Assembly (NCBI GenBank): GCA_934643455.1
Contig: CAKUBV010000001.1
Span: forward strand, 1-64,000
Source of the DNA: Candidatus Proelusimicrobium excrementi
GTDB taxonomy: Bacteria > Elusimicrobiota > Elusimicrobia > Elusimicrobiales > Elusimicrobiaceae
Direction: 5' to 3'
Length of the DNA: 64,000 nucleotides
In this document: piece by piece, positions 8,640 through 17,234 of the stretch
Position numbering within the stretch: the first letter of the stretch is position 1
Layout: every line of letters starts with the position of its first letter
Translations under genes and position numbers: made by a program
The notes under the pieces: model-generated
What the model saw: the letters and a program-made list of their open reading frames with translations, nothing else
The model's database searches: none
Told to the model about the DNA's origin: nothing

Positions 8640-9583
8640 TTAGAAATTAAATCTTAAATCGGCTTTGCCGGCTATGCTCTCAAGGCCGCCGGCGGTTTCG
8701 TAGGCCTGCAAAGCGGCGGTTATATTGTTTTTCCAAGTTTTTCTTACGCCGATTGAAGCTCTCGCAAAGTCTTTTACGCTGAGTTCCGGCAGAGCGGTTT
8801 GCTCCGCCTTGAATTTTGTTTCACCCAGCATATTAAATACAAAGCTTGAGCTTGCAAAAGGCCGGAAAGCTTTGTCGAAATTGCCGATTATTTTTACGCC
8901 CGGTTCAAGCTGAACCGCGCTTAACGGGTCGGCTTTTATTTTGACTCCGTCGGCGTTGGTGTAGTCAGACACGTTTACCATTGAATATGAGGCCGAGTAA
9001 TTAGGCTGTAATACCAATGTTCCGCCGAGAAGTTCAAAACTATATCCGCCTCTTAAAGCCGCACCGGCGGTAAGGACGGAAAAGACTTCCTTGCCGGAAG
9101 AAGTTTCCGCATCCGTTTTCGGCATCGTAATCAACGCCGTATTTCCAAATTGAGGAAAACGCCGTTTCCGGGATCGAGGCCGTAATATTGTCTTTAAGGT
9201 CGGAGTTGGCGAAATTTATCGAAGTAATATCATCCGCCGCGTCCGAAAGCAGATTTATTTTGTTTACGTTTATTTTATAAGATCCCAAATTATGCGCCGT
9301 TAAGCTGATTGTATATGCCTATTGTGCCGGTGTCGTCGCCTGTCATGGCTACAGTGTATCCGTCCGCGCCTTTTACATTATCCCAAAGAAGGACGGAGGC
9401 TTCATTATCCGCTTTTAAAGTCAGCACTGAAGAGGCGGAACTCAAATAGATGGCGTTGTCGTCTACAGTACCGTTTTGATTTGTGTAGTTCCCTTTAAAT
9501 TCGCTTACAAATCCGTCATCTGCGGAAATTGTAAGATCTTTTGTGGTGTAAATCGCGCCGCTGTCCGATTGCATGCCTTTCAT
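8640..9583 (-). pseudogene. Autotransporter-like outer-membrane protein remnant
   Basis: Three minus-strand frames line up as one protein. 9290-9583 reads like a passenger domain (repeated S/T/D-rich strands), 9040-9288 continues it, and 8640-9134 is the end of a beta-barrel with alternating strands and a terminal ADLRFNF, the usual outer-membrane C-terminal Phe. The frame changes at about 9289 (NQLNGA stop versus AHNLGSYK) and again at about 9110-9130 (VDYDAENG versus TDAETSSG). No signal peptide is present at the upstream end (9583), so the N-terminus is also lost. With two frameshifts and a truncated start I call it a pseudogene. It lies between tsf and pyrH, where no such gene is usual. 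Confidence 0.7.
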
Positions 9584-9625
9584 TAATTATATAAATAAGC
9601 CTTGGCATACACCATATATACTTGG

Positions 9626-11356
9626 CTATCTTCCACTGCCGCCGCCTCCTCCGAAGCCGCCGCCGGAAAATCCTCCTCCGAAGCCGCCGCTTCCGCTTGA
9701 AGAGGAAGGCTGCCCGGCGGAACTTGCCAAAGCGGAGGAAAACGCCGCGGAAGCTATAAAACTTCTTCCGCCCAGCGAGGTTAGTTTTTCTTCAATGATT
9801 TCTTCCGAAAGCACTTTTGTGAAGTTTTGTATCCATTTGCTTTGTATGCCGAAGGCATAAGCATAAGGCAGATAATCCGCAAAAATTTTAAGTTTGTCTT
9901 CCGGATTGGAAAGTTCCGTGCGGTGTTTTTCGGCTTTTTCCATATATTTTTTGAAGGCAAGCAAACGTAAATAAATTTCTCTGCCTTTGGGGCTGGCATT
10001 ATCCATATAAACGGCGTAAGGTATTCCCAATGCAATAGATATCAGGAAGTATATTTCGGCAGAGCTTGAAAATATTATCGGCCAGAAAGACAAAATCATT
10101 ACGGCCATATAAGCTTTTAGCTGCCAGTTTATTTCAGCGGCTGATAAAGCAAGGCTGAAAGACAGCAGCATGGCAAATATATTTATCCCCATTACACCGG
10201 GCCCGGCTGATGTATTTATGAATATAAATATTTGCATGAGCAGCATTATACATATCGGGAATATGATAAACTTATAATTTTTTTCTATATATATGCGGCC
10301 TTGTTTATGCAAAGAAGTTTTTACTGTATCGGCGCAGGTTTTAACTTTTGACTGATACTTTCCGTTCAGATTCAATACTTTTGAGCGGCCTATGCAATTA
10401 ATAACGGCGTTTTCTTCCTTGGCTTTTTCCGGTTCGGCGTCGCCGATTTGTCTTATTTCAACGCTGCTGCCTTTTTTGCTTATTTTGATTTTTTCTTTTA
10501 CGGCAAGGCTGACGAAAGCCGCGGAAAGGAGACTTAAAGAGAATTTTCTCTTAAGGATATATCCCGCCAAAGCCGGGGAAATATTATTTGGCGGGGCGTA
10601 AAGCACGGTACCGTCGGGCTTTGGATCTTTGCCGAAACGGAGCCAGGTTATTAAATAGTAAATCATCAATATTACGCAAAGTACCGGGGGGACATATTTC
10701 ATGATAAAAGCCTTTATTTTATCGCTCAAAGGCTGTTTTATGTTGGGGTTTTTAAAAGGAACCGCCACGGTAAAGCCTTGCCCGGGATAAAGCGGCTTCG
10801 TCGTCTTAAAAAACAGATGGCCGCTTTGTTTGGCGTCGCTTTGTTTTGAGCGGTATCCGCCGGTATAAAGAGAAATGCCTTCATTTATTACCTCGGAACC
10901 TTCCGGCAATATAAGGCGGAAACTGGCGTTATCTATTGGGAAAGCCCAATTATTGCCTGTAACGTTCCAGTAAACTTCATTAAAATCCTTGGAGAAAATT
11001 ACCGCATTCTTCATAGTGTAAGATAAAACGTATTTATGTATGCCGGGGCTTATAAAGTCGTCGTTTCCGAAGTTTACTTCAATATCGCCGCCGTTATTTT
11101 CAGTAAAGTAAGGGTGCGTACGCCCGTCCATTAAAAGGGACTTTACCCATATTCCATGCCCGGACTGCGAGGGAATTTCCCTGATAATACCCCTTCTTAT
11201 ATTTTTATGTTCTACTACCACGGTAATTTCTTCCATAACATCGGCGCGCAGATCATCTCTGATGAAAAGCGTAACGTTAAAATCTAATATCCTTTCGGAA
11301 GCAAAAGAAAGAAGGGGGAAAAGAATAAACAAAAAAGAGAATATAAATTTTTTCAT
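9626..11356 (-). CDS. DUF2207-type membrane protein
   Basis: Signal peptide at residues 1-18 (ending SFA), then a large extracytoplasmic domain (20-210) with the pattern NVTLFIRDDLRADVMEEITV typical of DUF2207. A TM segment lies at about 218-238, a cytoplasmic part follows, then further TM segments at about 365-440. The C-terminus is Gly-rich (GGGFGGGGGSGR), also typical of the family. The function of DUF2207 is unknown. The start has TATAAT 7 nt upstream and no SD, so the mRNA may be leaderless or nearly so. It lies between tsf and the autotransporter remnant. Confidence 0.82.
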   Translation of the reverse strand: MKKFIFSFLFILFPLLSFASERILDFNVTLFIRDDLRADVMEEITVVVEHKNIRRGIIREIPSQSGHGIWVKSLLMDGRTHPYFTENNGGDIEVNFGNDDFISPGIHKYVLSYTMKNAVIFSKDFNEVYWNVTGNNWAFPIDNASFRLILPEGSEVINEGISLYTGGYRSKQSDAKQSGHLFFKTTKPLYPGQGFTVAVPFKNPNIKQPLSDKIKAFIMKYVPPVLCVILMIYYLITWLRFGKDPKPDGTVLYAPPNNISPALAGYILKRKFSLSLLSAAFVSLAVKEKIKISKKGSSVEIRQIGDAEPEKAKEENAVINCIGRSKVLNLNGKYQSKVKTCADTVKTSLHKQGRIYIEKNYKFIIFPICIMLLMQIFIFINTSAGPGVMGINIFAMLLSFSLALSAAEINWQLKAYMAVMILSFWPIIFSSSAEIYFLISIALGIPYAVYMDNASPKGREIYLRLLAFKKYMEKAEKHRTELSNPEDKLKIFADYLPYAYAFGIQSKWIQNFTKVLSEEIIEEKLTSLGGRSFIASAAFSSALASSAGQPSSSSGSGGFGGGFSGGGFGGGGGSGR

Positions 11357-11472
11357 AGATTAAATTATAAGATAAATAATGCTTTATGGAAATGTTTTTT
11401 ACGATTCTAAAATAATCCGCCGATTGTTTCTTGTTTTATAAGAATATGCTTTACGCCGCGCTTCATACAAAC

Positions 11473-11500
11473 AAAAAGCCCCTTCCCGAAGGAAGAGGCT
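11473..11500 (-). terminator. Terminator after tsf
   Basis: Stem agccccttcc/ggaagaggct (one mismatch) with loop cgaa, followed on the minus strand by tttttg. Confidence 0.8.
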
Positions 11501-11519
11501 TTTAAGTTTTTTATAAGGT

Positions 11520-12365
11520 TTAGAATCTTACGAATCTGGTTACCTTAAGGTTTACGCCGAGCTTTTTGCTTTCTTCGTCGATAACTTCCTGTACAGATTT
11601 TTTATTGTCTTTAATTGACGGCTGATCAAGCAGGCAGACGTCTTTAAAGAATTTTTTAATCCTGCCGGGAATCATCTTTTCGATAGCGGCTTCGGGTTTG
11701 CCTTCGTTTTTGGCTTGGGTAATTGCGATATCTTTTTCTTTTTCAATTACGTCAGCGGGAACTTCGCTTTCGGTTAAGTATTGGGCGACCATGCCTACGC
11801 CTTGCATGGCGATTGCGCGTGCAAACTCTTTAATTTCTTCTTTTTTGCCGCAGCAGCCGTCGGTTTTGTCGCACATCATTTCAACCAAAGCGGCTTTTTT
11901 ATTGTCGGAGTGCAGATAGTAATTGATTACTCCGCAGCCTTCGCCTTTCTTCCAGCATACAGCTTTGTTGAAAGAAACGTTCTCGCCGAATTTCGGGGCC
12001 AGTTCGGTAATCATATCTTTGATTTTCTGATCGGCGGTATAATCGGCTACGTCCGGGTTGGCGAGCATATATTCCGCTATTTTGTCCACAAGTCCGATAA
12101 AATCGGCGGTTTTGGCGACGAAGTCCGTTTCGCAGCCCAAATAGGCCATGGCTACGGTATTTCCGTCTTCGGAAACTTTAATTGCCACTCTTCCTTCTTT
12201 GGTTTCTCTGCCGGCGCGTTTTGCCATATCGGCCAAACCTTTCTTGCGCAGGAAGGTTACCGCGGCTTCAACGTCGTTGTTGCATTCGGCCAAAGCCTGT
12301 TTGCAAGCGCCGAGGCCGGCTCCTGTTTTTTCTCTTAAAAGTTTAATATTTTCTAAACTTGACAT
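11520..12365 (-). CDS. tsf: Elongation factor Ts
   Basis: Guanine nucleotide exchange factor for EF-Tu. N-terminal UBA-like part KLLREKTGAGLGACKQAL, then YLGCETDFVAKT, the core contact region. I choose ATG 12365 (MSSLENIK), 6 nt after ggag; an upstream TTG would add six residues but has no SD. Length about 281 aa. The middle is unusually Cys-rich (GEGCG, MMCDKTDGCCGKK), not typical of the family, though the flanking folds are normal. It follows rpsB by about 60 nt, the universal order. Confidence 0.96.
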   Translation of the reverse strand: MSSLENIKLLREKTGAGLGACKQALAECNNDVEAAVTFLRKKGLADMAKRAGRETKEGRVAIKVSEDGNTVAMAYLGCETDFVAKTADFIGLVDKIAEYMLANPDVADYTADQKIKDMITELAPKFGENVSFNKAVCWKKGEGCGVINYYLHSDNKKAALVEMMCDKTDGCCGKKEEIKEFARAIAMQGVGMVAQYLTESEVPADVIEKEKDIAITQAKNEGKPEAAIEKMIPGRIKKFFKDVCLLDQPSIKDNKKSVQEVIDEESKKLGVNLKVTRFVRF

Positions 12366-12425
12366 AAATTCTCCATTCTGCAATTTTTGCCCGTCCGCTT
12401 TTTGTGCGGACGGACGGATTAAAAG

Positions 12426-13421
12426 TTAAGCGGCGGCTTCTTCGGAAGCTTCTTTGGCCTCTTCTTTAACTTCCTCTTTCGCCTTTACGGTTTTTTTGGC
12501 CGCGGTTTTCTTGGCGGTCGTTTTTTTGGCGGCGGGTTTTTTAGCCTTTTTTTCTTCTTTGGCTTCGTCGGCTTTTTCCGCTACAATCGTTTCCGCTTCG
12601 GCTTTTACTTCTTTTTTGGTTTCTTCAACCGCGGCTGCGAGGGCTTCCGCCATTACTGGGTTTTCAACCGGTTTTTCTTCTTTAACTTCTTCTTTTACGG
12701 CTTCGGCTTCCGCTTTCTGTTCGGCGTTTGCGCCGTTGGCTTCGTTTCTGCCTTCAATAATGGCGTCGGCTACGGCCATGCAGAAGAGTTTTATTGATCT
12801 GGCGGCGTCGTCGTTGCCGGGTACCGGTACGGTGATATTGTCGGGATCGGCGTTCGTATCGCAGACGGCTACTACGGGTATGCCTAAGATTTTGGCTTCT
12901 TTTACCGCACCCTGAGTGTCAACCGGGTCAATGATAAAAAGTATATCCGGCAGGGTTTTCATGTCTTTGATGCCGCCGAGTAATTTTCTGAGGCGGTTCA
13001 TCTCTTTGGTTAATCTTGAAGCTTCTTTTTTGGAAATGGCTTTAAGTACGCCTTCCTCTTCCCATTTTTCAAGTTCGGCCATTCTTTCGACTGATTTTCT
13101 TACGGTCTGGAAATTGGTTAAAGTTCCGCCGAGCCATTTTTCATGGATGCAGGGGCAGCCGGCTCTTAAAGCTTCGGCTTTAATTGCTTCCTGGGCTTGT
13201 TTTTTTGTGCCTACAAATAAAAATTTTGAACCTTTTTTGGATTCTTCTTTAATATAAGCGCAGGCTTTTTTTAATTCTTTGGCGGTTTTCTGCAAGTCAA
13301 GTATGTGTACGCCGTTTCTTTCACCGAAGATATAGCGGCTCATTTTAGGGTTCCATCTTGAGGTTTGGTGGCCAAAGTGCACACCGGCTTCCAACATAGC
13401 CTTCATTGATATATTGCTCAT
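12426..13421 (-). CDS. rpsB: 30S ribosomal protein S2 with long charged C-terminal tail
   Basis: The S2 core (residues 1-228) is standard: MLEAGVHFGHQTSRWNPKM, KFLFVGTKKQA, WLGGTLTNF and IIDPVDTQGAVKEA. After RNEANG the protein continues for about 100 residues of Glu/Lys/Ala, ending in repeated KKTAAKKT-type motifs and an acidic end. S2 is usually about 230-260 aa, so this is a real extension. Its Lys/Ala repeats resemble the stand-alone histone-like protein at 32437. A clear aaggag SD precedes the ATG, behind a structured leader. Confidence 0.97.
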   Translation of the reverse strand: MSNISMKAMLEAGVHFGHQTSRWNPKMSRYIFGERNGVHILDLQKTAKELKKACAYIKEESKKGSKFLFVGTKKQAQEAIKAEALRAGCPCIHEKWLGGTLTNFQTVRKSVERMAELEKWEEEGVLKAISKKEASRLTKEMNRLRKLLGGIKDMKTLPDILFIIDPVDTQGAVKEAKILGIPVVAVCDTNADPDNITVPVPGNDDAARSIKLFCMAVADAIIEGRNEANGANAEQKAEAEAVKEEVKEEKPVENPVMAEALAAAVEETKKEVKAEAETIVAEKADEAKEEKKAKKPAAKKTTAKKTAAKKTVKAKEEVKEEAKEASEEAAA

Positions 13422-13443
13422 TATTTATTCTCCTTGTGTCGGC

Positions 13444-13484
13444 GCGCACCAAAATTTGGGCAGGGGATGCCCACGGCGATGCGC
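13444..13484 (-). promoter_or_regulatory. Structured rpsB leader (candidate S2 autoregulatory site)
   Basis: In the minus-strand transcript gcgca (13484-13480) pairs with tgcgc (13448-13444). Inside it tgggca pairs with tgccca over a short loop. It ends just before the aaggag SD of rpsB. S2 leaders regulate rpsB-tsf in several phyla; assigning that role here is inference from position. Confidence 0.4.
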
Positions 13485-13553
13485 TGCCAAAGCTTCGTAA
13501 ACGCGGCATTTGATTTACTGATTTGTTTCGCCTCGTTTATCCGGCTTATCAAT

Positions 13554-13559
13554 ATTATA
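13554..13559 (-). promoter_or_regulatory. Probable -10 of the rpsB-tsf transcript
   Basis: TATAAT on the minus strand about 130 nt before the rpsB start. The -35 would fall inside the terminator of the upstream convergent gene and is weak. It leaves a 5' UTR long enough for the folded leader. Confidence 0.45.
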
Positions 13560-13564
13560 GCATA

Positions 13565-13594
13565 AAAAAACCCCGCCTTTTAAGCGGGGCTTTT
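13565..13594 (-). terminator. Terminator after surface-repeat gene
   Basis: Stem aaccccgc/gcggggct with loop cttttaa and a strong T-run on the minus strand, 17 nt past the stop at 13611. Confidence 0.85.
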
Positions 13595-13610
13595 GCAAAA
13601 GCTTAAAAAC

Positions 13611-14204
13611 TTAGAATCTGCCGTTTACCAACACCATACCGGGGAACCAGCCGCCGTTTTTAATGATGTTGACCAAACCGATCTGCAAGCCTCTGTCGAT
13701 TGAAGTGATGTTGTTTACGAAACCGAGCTGCAAACCTTTAAAGTTCTGGGCTTGGTTGTAAAGACCCCACTGAAAACCGGTCATGGACTGAGCGAAGTTT
13801 ACAGCACCCAGCTGGACGCCGGTTACTTCTCTGTCGCTGACGTTGACTAAACCCAACTGAACGCCGGTTACGGTGTCAGCTACGTTTAAAAGGCCCCATT
13901 GTACGCCGACGGCGTCTTTGGAGGCCGTATAAATTGCGCCTTGTACGCCGCGCATTTCATAGGCTCTTGCATAAGCGAAAGCGCCCTGAAGACCGTGCAT
14001 TTCGTCGGCTCTGGCGGAAATAAAGTTCCAGTCAAGGCCGTGTACGGTGGGTGTATTGTTGTCGACTAAACCGAGAACTACATTTGCTTTTGAGGTCTGC
14101 GGCCAAGCGATATCGTCATATAAAGACAGTTTTACCGGGCTTTGCGCGGAGGCGTTTAAACCCAGTACGGCAACTAATGCGAATACAGCTAATAATTTCT
14201 TCAT
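13611..14204 (-). CDS. Exported repeat protein (LA_2272-like surface repeats)
   Basis: Signal peptide MKKLLAVFALVAVLG...ASAQ (cleavage about residue 21), then about eight repeats of the form G(V/L)Q(L/W)G(L/A)(V/L)N, spaced 18-20 residues apart and alternating hydrophobic and small residues. This is the pattern of the LA_2272-type surface repeat proteins, likely a beta structure at the outer membrane; the function is unknown. I choose ATG 14204 because the signal peptide begins there; aggagg lies 12 nt upstream, a long spacing. An upstream in-frame start would add residues with no signal-peptide character. It has its own terminator and is divergent from the subtilase gene. Confidence 0.7.
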   Translation of the reverse strand: MKKLLAVFALVAVLGLNASAQSPVKLSLYDDIAWPQTSKANVVLGLVDNNTPTVHGLDWNFISARADEMHGLQGAFAYARAYEMRGVQGAIYTASKDAVGVQWGLLNVADTVTGVQLGLVNVSDREVTGVQLGAVNFAQSMTGFQWGLYNQAQNFKGLQLGFVNNITSIDRGLQIGLVNIIKNGGWFPGMVLVNGRF

Positions 14205-14298
14205 GTGTTTGTACTGCCTCCTTAAATAATTTATAATCATATTATAGGTAATATTCCGGCAAAATTAAATAGATTTTTACCTGCAAGAGGTTATATAT

Positions 14299-15462
14299 AT
14301 GAGAAGAAAAATATTTGCTTTTCTTTCACTTTCATTATTATGTTCTTCTTTCTGTTTTGCCCAAAGGAGCCTTAAAGATATGAACCGCGGCACTTTCCCG
14401 CGTCAAAACAGAAACACATCTGAAGAGGAACTTAGGGAAAAGGCCCGTCCCGTAAATATAATCAACGCCCCGGGTGTAAGGCAAACTACTGTAAACGGCA
14501 ATACCGTATACATATATGACAGGCCGACTTCATCCAATATCCCCGTTTATCATCAGGTAACCGTGAGCGGCGGGGGATATAATCCTTCTTTTGCGGACCA
14601 AGCCAATCCTCAGTTTAAAAACTGGGCCATAAGCGCAATGGGCTTGGATAACACCCCTTATACCGGCGCGGGCATAGTCGCGGCCGTTTTGGACTCCGGG
14701 GTAAGCCAGCATGAGCAATTTTGCGAGGGCGCGGTAGACATTCTTAATATATCGGGCGCTAATAATGATTTTGACGCTTACGGCCACGGCACAGCAATAG
14801 CCGGTATTTTGGGCGGATGCGGGCCGGAGGGGAGCGGGTTTTCAGGCGTAGCTCCGCGCGTAAAAATGAAGGTTTATAAAATTACCGACGACCAAGGCTC
14901 CACCAATAATATAAATATAGGTAAAGCCGTACAGCGGATTTTGGACTATAACAGAACTCATCCTTCCGCGCCCATAAGCATAATTAACGTAAGCTACGGG
15001 CTTTCCACGGATGACGAAATCGTAAAAAGAGCTCTAAAGGCGGCTTATGATTCCGGAATAGTTATAGTTGCGCCTTCGGGCAACGATCACGCGGATAAAC
15101 TGGCCTATCCGGCGGCATATGATTTTGTGATAGCCGTAGGCGGCCTCAGGCCGACCCGCCAAATATTTGATATGTCAAATTACGGCGCGGGGCTTTCTTT
15201 CGTCGCGCCGGCTTCGGCCATTTACGCGCCGGCCTTGGGCAATTCTTACTCTTGGGTGAGGGGGACGTCTTTCGCCGCTCCTTATATAAGCGGCATGGCG
15301 GCTTTGATAATGGAAGCGCATAAAAAGAAATACGGCTCTCTGCCCACCCCGCAAAGAGTTTATGAAGTTTTGGCTAAAATAAGTTCGGCTCAGCCTAATC
15401 TTCTGCCTCAATGGCAGGGTTTGGGCTTGCCCGATGCTTCAAAAATAGATAAAGTTATCTAG
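14299..15462 (+). CDS. Secreted subtilisin-like serine protease (S8)
   Basis: Signal peptide (1-21, ending FCFAQ), a pro-like region to about residue 105, then a peptidase S8 domain with the complete triad: Asp in AAVLDSGVS, His in DAYGHGTAIAG and Ser in GTSFAAPYISGMAALI, plus the oxyanion Asn segment VAPSGND. Most likely a periplasmic or cell-surface endopeptidase. agagg precedes the ATG. It ends 4 nt before the DUF177 gene, so it could be co-transcribed with the rpmF-plsX cluster, though the functions are unrelated. Confidence 0.9.
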   Translation: MRRKIFAFLSLSLLCSSFCFAQRSLKDMNRGTFPRQNRNTSEEELREKARPVNIINAPGVRQTTVNGNTVYIYDRPTSSNIPVYHQVTVSGGGYNPSFADQANPQFKNWAISAMGLDNTPYTGAGIVAAVLDSGVSQHEQFCEGAVDILNISGANNDFDAYGHGTAIAGILGGCGPEGSGFSGVAPRVKMKVYKITDDQGSTNNINIGKAVQRILDYNRTHPSAPISIINVSYGLSTDDEIVKRALKAAYDSGIVIVAPSGNDHADKLAYPAAYDFVIAVGGLRPTRQIFDMSNYGAGLSFVAPASAIYAPALGNSYSWVRGTSFAAPYISGMAALIMEAHKKKYGSLPTPQRVYEVLAKISSAQPNLLPQWQGLGLPDASKIDKVI

Positions 15463-15466
15463 TTAT

Positions 15467-15955
15467 ATGAAATACACCGATTACGAAATACCGGCTGATT
15501 TGCTGTTCAAAACCAAGGATATAATAGATATGGGCGGGCTTAAATGTTCCGCTCTGCTTAATCCCGCCGATTTTGAAGACTGCAAAGACTGCGCCGGCAA
15601 TATAAAAAGAATAGAAGTAAAATTAAGTTTTTCTTTATTGTCCAAAGAGATTTTGGTAAACGGCAGCGTCAGCGGCCTCAGCGAAGTGGAATGCGCCCGC
15701 TGCCTTAAGCCCTTTGACAAGAAGTTTAACGAGGAATTTACTCAATTATATTCCACTAAGTTGGAAATAATTGATATAATGTATTTAATCAGGCAAACGC
15801 TTGCGCTGCTTGGCGGCGTACGGAATTTATGTTCCGAGGACTGCAAAGGCTTGTGCCCGTATTGCGGGTGCAATAAGAATGACGTCGAATGCGATTGCAA
15901 AGAACCGTCGTTTTCGCAATTTGCCTGTTTAAAAGAAAAATTTTCAAAAAAGTAA
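15467..15955 (+). CDS. DUF177/YceD-family protein
   Basis: The 162-aa protein has the YceD signature: SLLSKEILVNGSVSGL leading to a CARCLKPF motif, then a C-terminal CSEDCKGLCPYCGCN segment typical of the bacterial family. YceD (DUF177) is almost always directly upstream of rpmF, as here, and is linked to 23S rRNA accumulation in plants and bacteria; the exact activity is unknown. It starts 4 nt after the subtilase stop with no clear SD, so it probably depends on upstream translation. Confidence 0.85.
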   Translation: MKYTDYEIPADLLFKTKDIIDMGGLKCSALLNPADFEDCKDCAGNIKRIEVKLSFSLLSKEILVNGSVSGLSEVECARCLKPFDKKFNEEFTQLYSTKLEIIDIMYLIRQTLALLGGVRNLCSEDCKGLCPYCGCNKNDVECDCKEPSFSQFACLKEKFSKK

Positions 15956-15996
15956 TAAAGCAAAAGCGATTTTGCTGATTAAGTGAGGAAGAACAA

Positions 15997-16206
15997 ATGC
16001 CTAATCCAAAGAGAAAGCACACAAGATCCAGAAGAGATTTGAGGAGATCCGCCAATTCCAAATTGGAAGCGGTAAACGTAGTGGCCTGCTCCAACTGCGG
16101 CGAAATGAGATTGCCTCATAACATCTGCCCGAAGTGCGGTTTTTATGACGGTAAACCCGTAGTGGAAGTAAAAGCGAAAAAAGAAGCGGCCGATACGGCT
16201 AAATAA
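15997..16206 (+). CDS. rpmF: 50S ribosomal protein L32
   Basis: Small 50S protein. MPNPKRKHTRSRRDLRRS start and two zinc knuckles (CSNCGE ... CPKCGF) identify the Cys-containing L32 type. 69 aa, about normal. It lies between DUF177 and plsX, the widespread order; a gaggaag sequence precedes the ATG. Confidence 0.97.
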   Translation: MPNPKRKHTRSRRDLRRSANSKLEAVNVVACSNCGEMRLPHNICPKCGFYDGKPVVEVKAKKEAADTAK

Positions 16207-16211
16207 TTATT

Positions 16212-17234
16212 ATGCGTATAGCACTTGATGCTTTAGGCGGTGATTTCGGCGCGAAGCCAAACGTCCTTGGTGCTTTAAAAGCGGTTAAGGATTTTGGCTT
16301 TGACGTCATTCTTGTGGGTGACAGCAATGTCATTAAGCAGGAGCTTGACGGCGCGGGTGATTATGACGAAAGCAAAATTTCGATTATTCATGCGCCCGAA
16401 TTTATAGATATGGCGGCTTCCCCCGCGCGGGAATGCCGCAGTAAAAAGAACGCCAGCATAGTGGTATGCGCCGATTTGGTTAAATCAGGCAAAGCCGACG
16501 CCATGATATCGGCCGGGAACTCCGGCGCGACGATGGTCGCCGGCTTATTTGGTCTTGGCAGGATAAAAGGCGTAGACCGTCCGGCGATAGCTTCGCCTAT
16601 GCCTACGCAAAGAGGCGTCGCCCTTATCGTCGACGCCGGCGCCAACGCCGATTGCAAAGCTTTAAATTTGCTGCAGTTTGCGGTTATGGGCAGCATATAC
16701 AGCCATATAGCCTACGGCGTGCCGAGCCCGCTGGTGGGGCTTCTTTCCATCGGTGAAGAAGAAGGCAAAGGCAACCTGCTTATAAAAGAGGTTACCAAAC
16801 ATATAAAGAAGCTCGGCGTAAACTATTACGGCAATATTGAAGGGCGGGACGTTCACACCGGCATGATAGATGTCGTGGTGTGCGACGGCTTCGTCGGAAA
16901 TATAGTTTTAAAACTTTCCGAAGGTTTGGCCAAATCTCTTTTTGAGATGATAAAAAAGCAGCTTAAAAAACGTCCTTTGGCTATGCTTGGCGCTTTGATT
17001 GCCAAACCGGCTTTTAAAGCCGTAAAAACCGATACCGATCCCGACACTTACGGCGGTGCGCCGTTGCTCGGCGTAAACGGGCCCGTGATAATATGCCACG
17101 GCAAATCAAGCGAAAAGGCCATTTACAATTCAATAAGAGTGGCCGGCAGATTGGTTCATTCCAATGCGGTAAAAGCCATAAGCGAGGCCATGGCTTCTTT
17201 AGGCCCCGTATTTGAAAAGGTTAAGGAAGACTGA
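16212..17234 (+). CDS. plsX: Phosphate acyltransferase PlsX
   Basis: Makes acyl-phosphate from acyl-ACP, the donor for PlsY in phospholipid synthesis. Motifs: IALDALGGDFGAKPN at the N-terminus, SAGNSGATMVAGLFGLGR in the middle and GFVGNIVLKLSEG near the C-terminus. 340 aa. It starts 5 nt after rpmF and overlaps the fabG start by 1 nt (TGATG). Confidence 0.96.
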   Translation: MRIALDALGGDFGAKPNVLGALKAVKDFGFDVILVGDSNVIKQELDGAGDYDESKISIIHAPEFIDMAASPARECRSKKNASIVVCADLVKSGKADAMISAGNSGATMVAGLFGLGRIKGVDRPAIASPMPTQRGVALIVDAGANADCKALNLLQFAVMGSIYSHIAYGVPSPLVGLLSIGEEEGKGNLLIKEVTKHIKKLGVNYYGNIEGRDVHTGMIDVVVCDGFVGNIVLKLSEGLAKSLFEMIKKQLKKRPLAMLGALIAKPAFKAVKTDTDPDTYGGAPLLGVNGPVIICHGKSSEKAIYNSIRVAGRLVHSNAVKAISEAMASLGPVFEKVKED

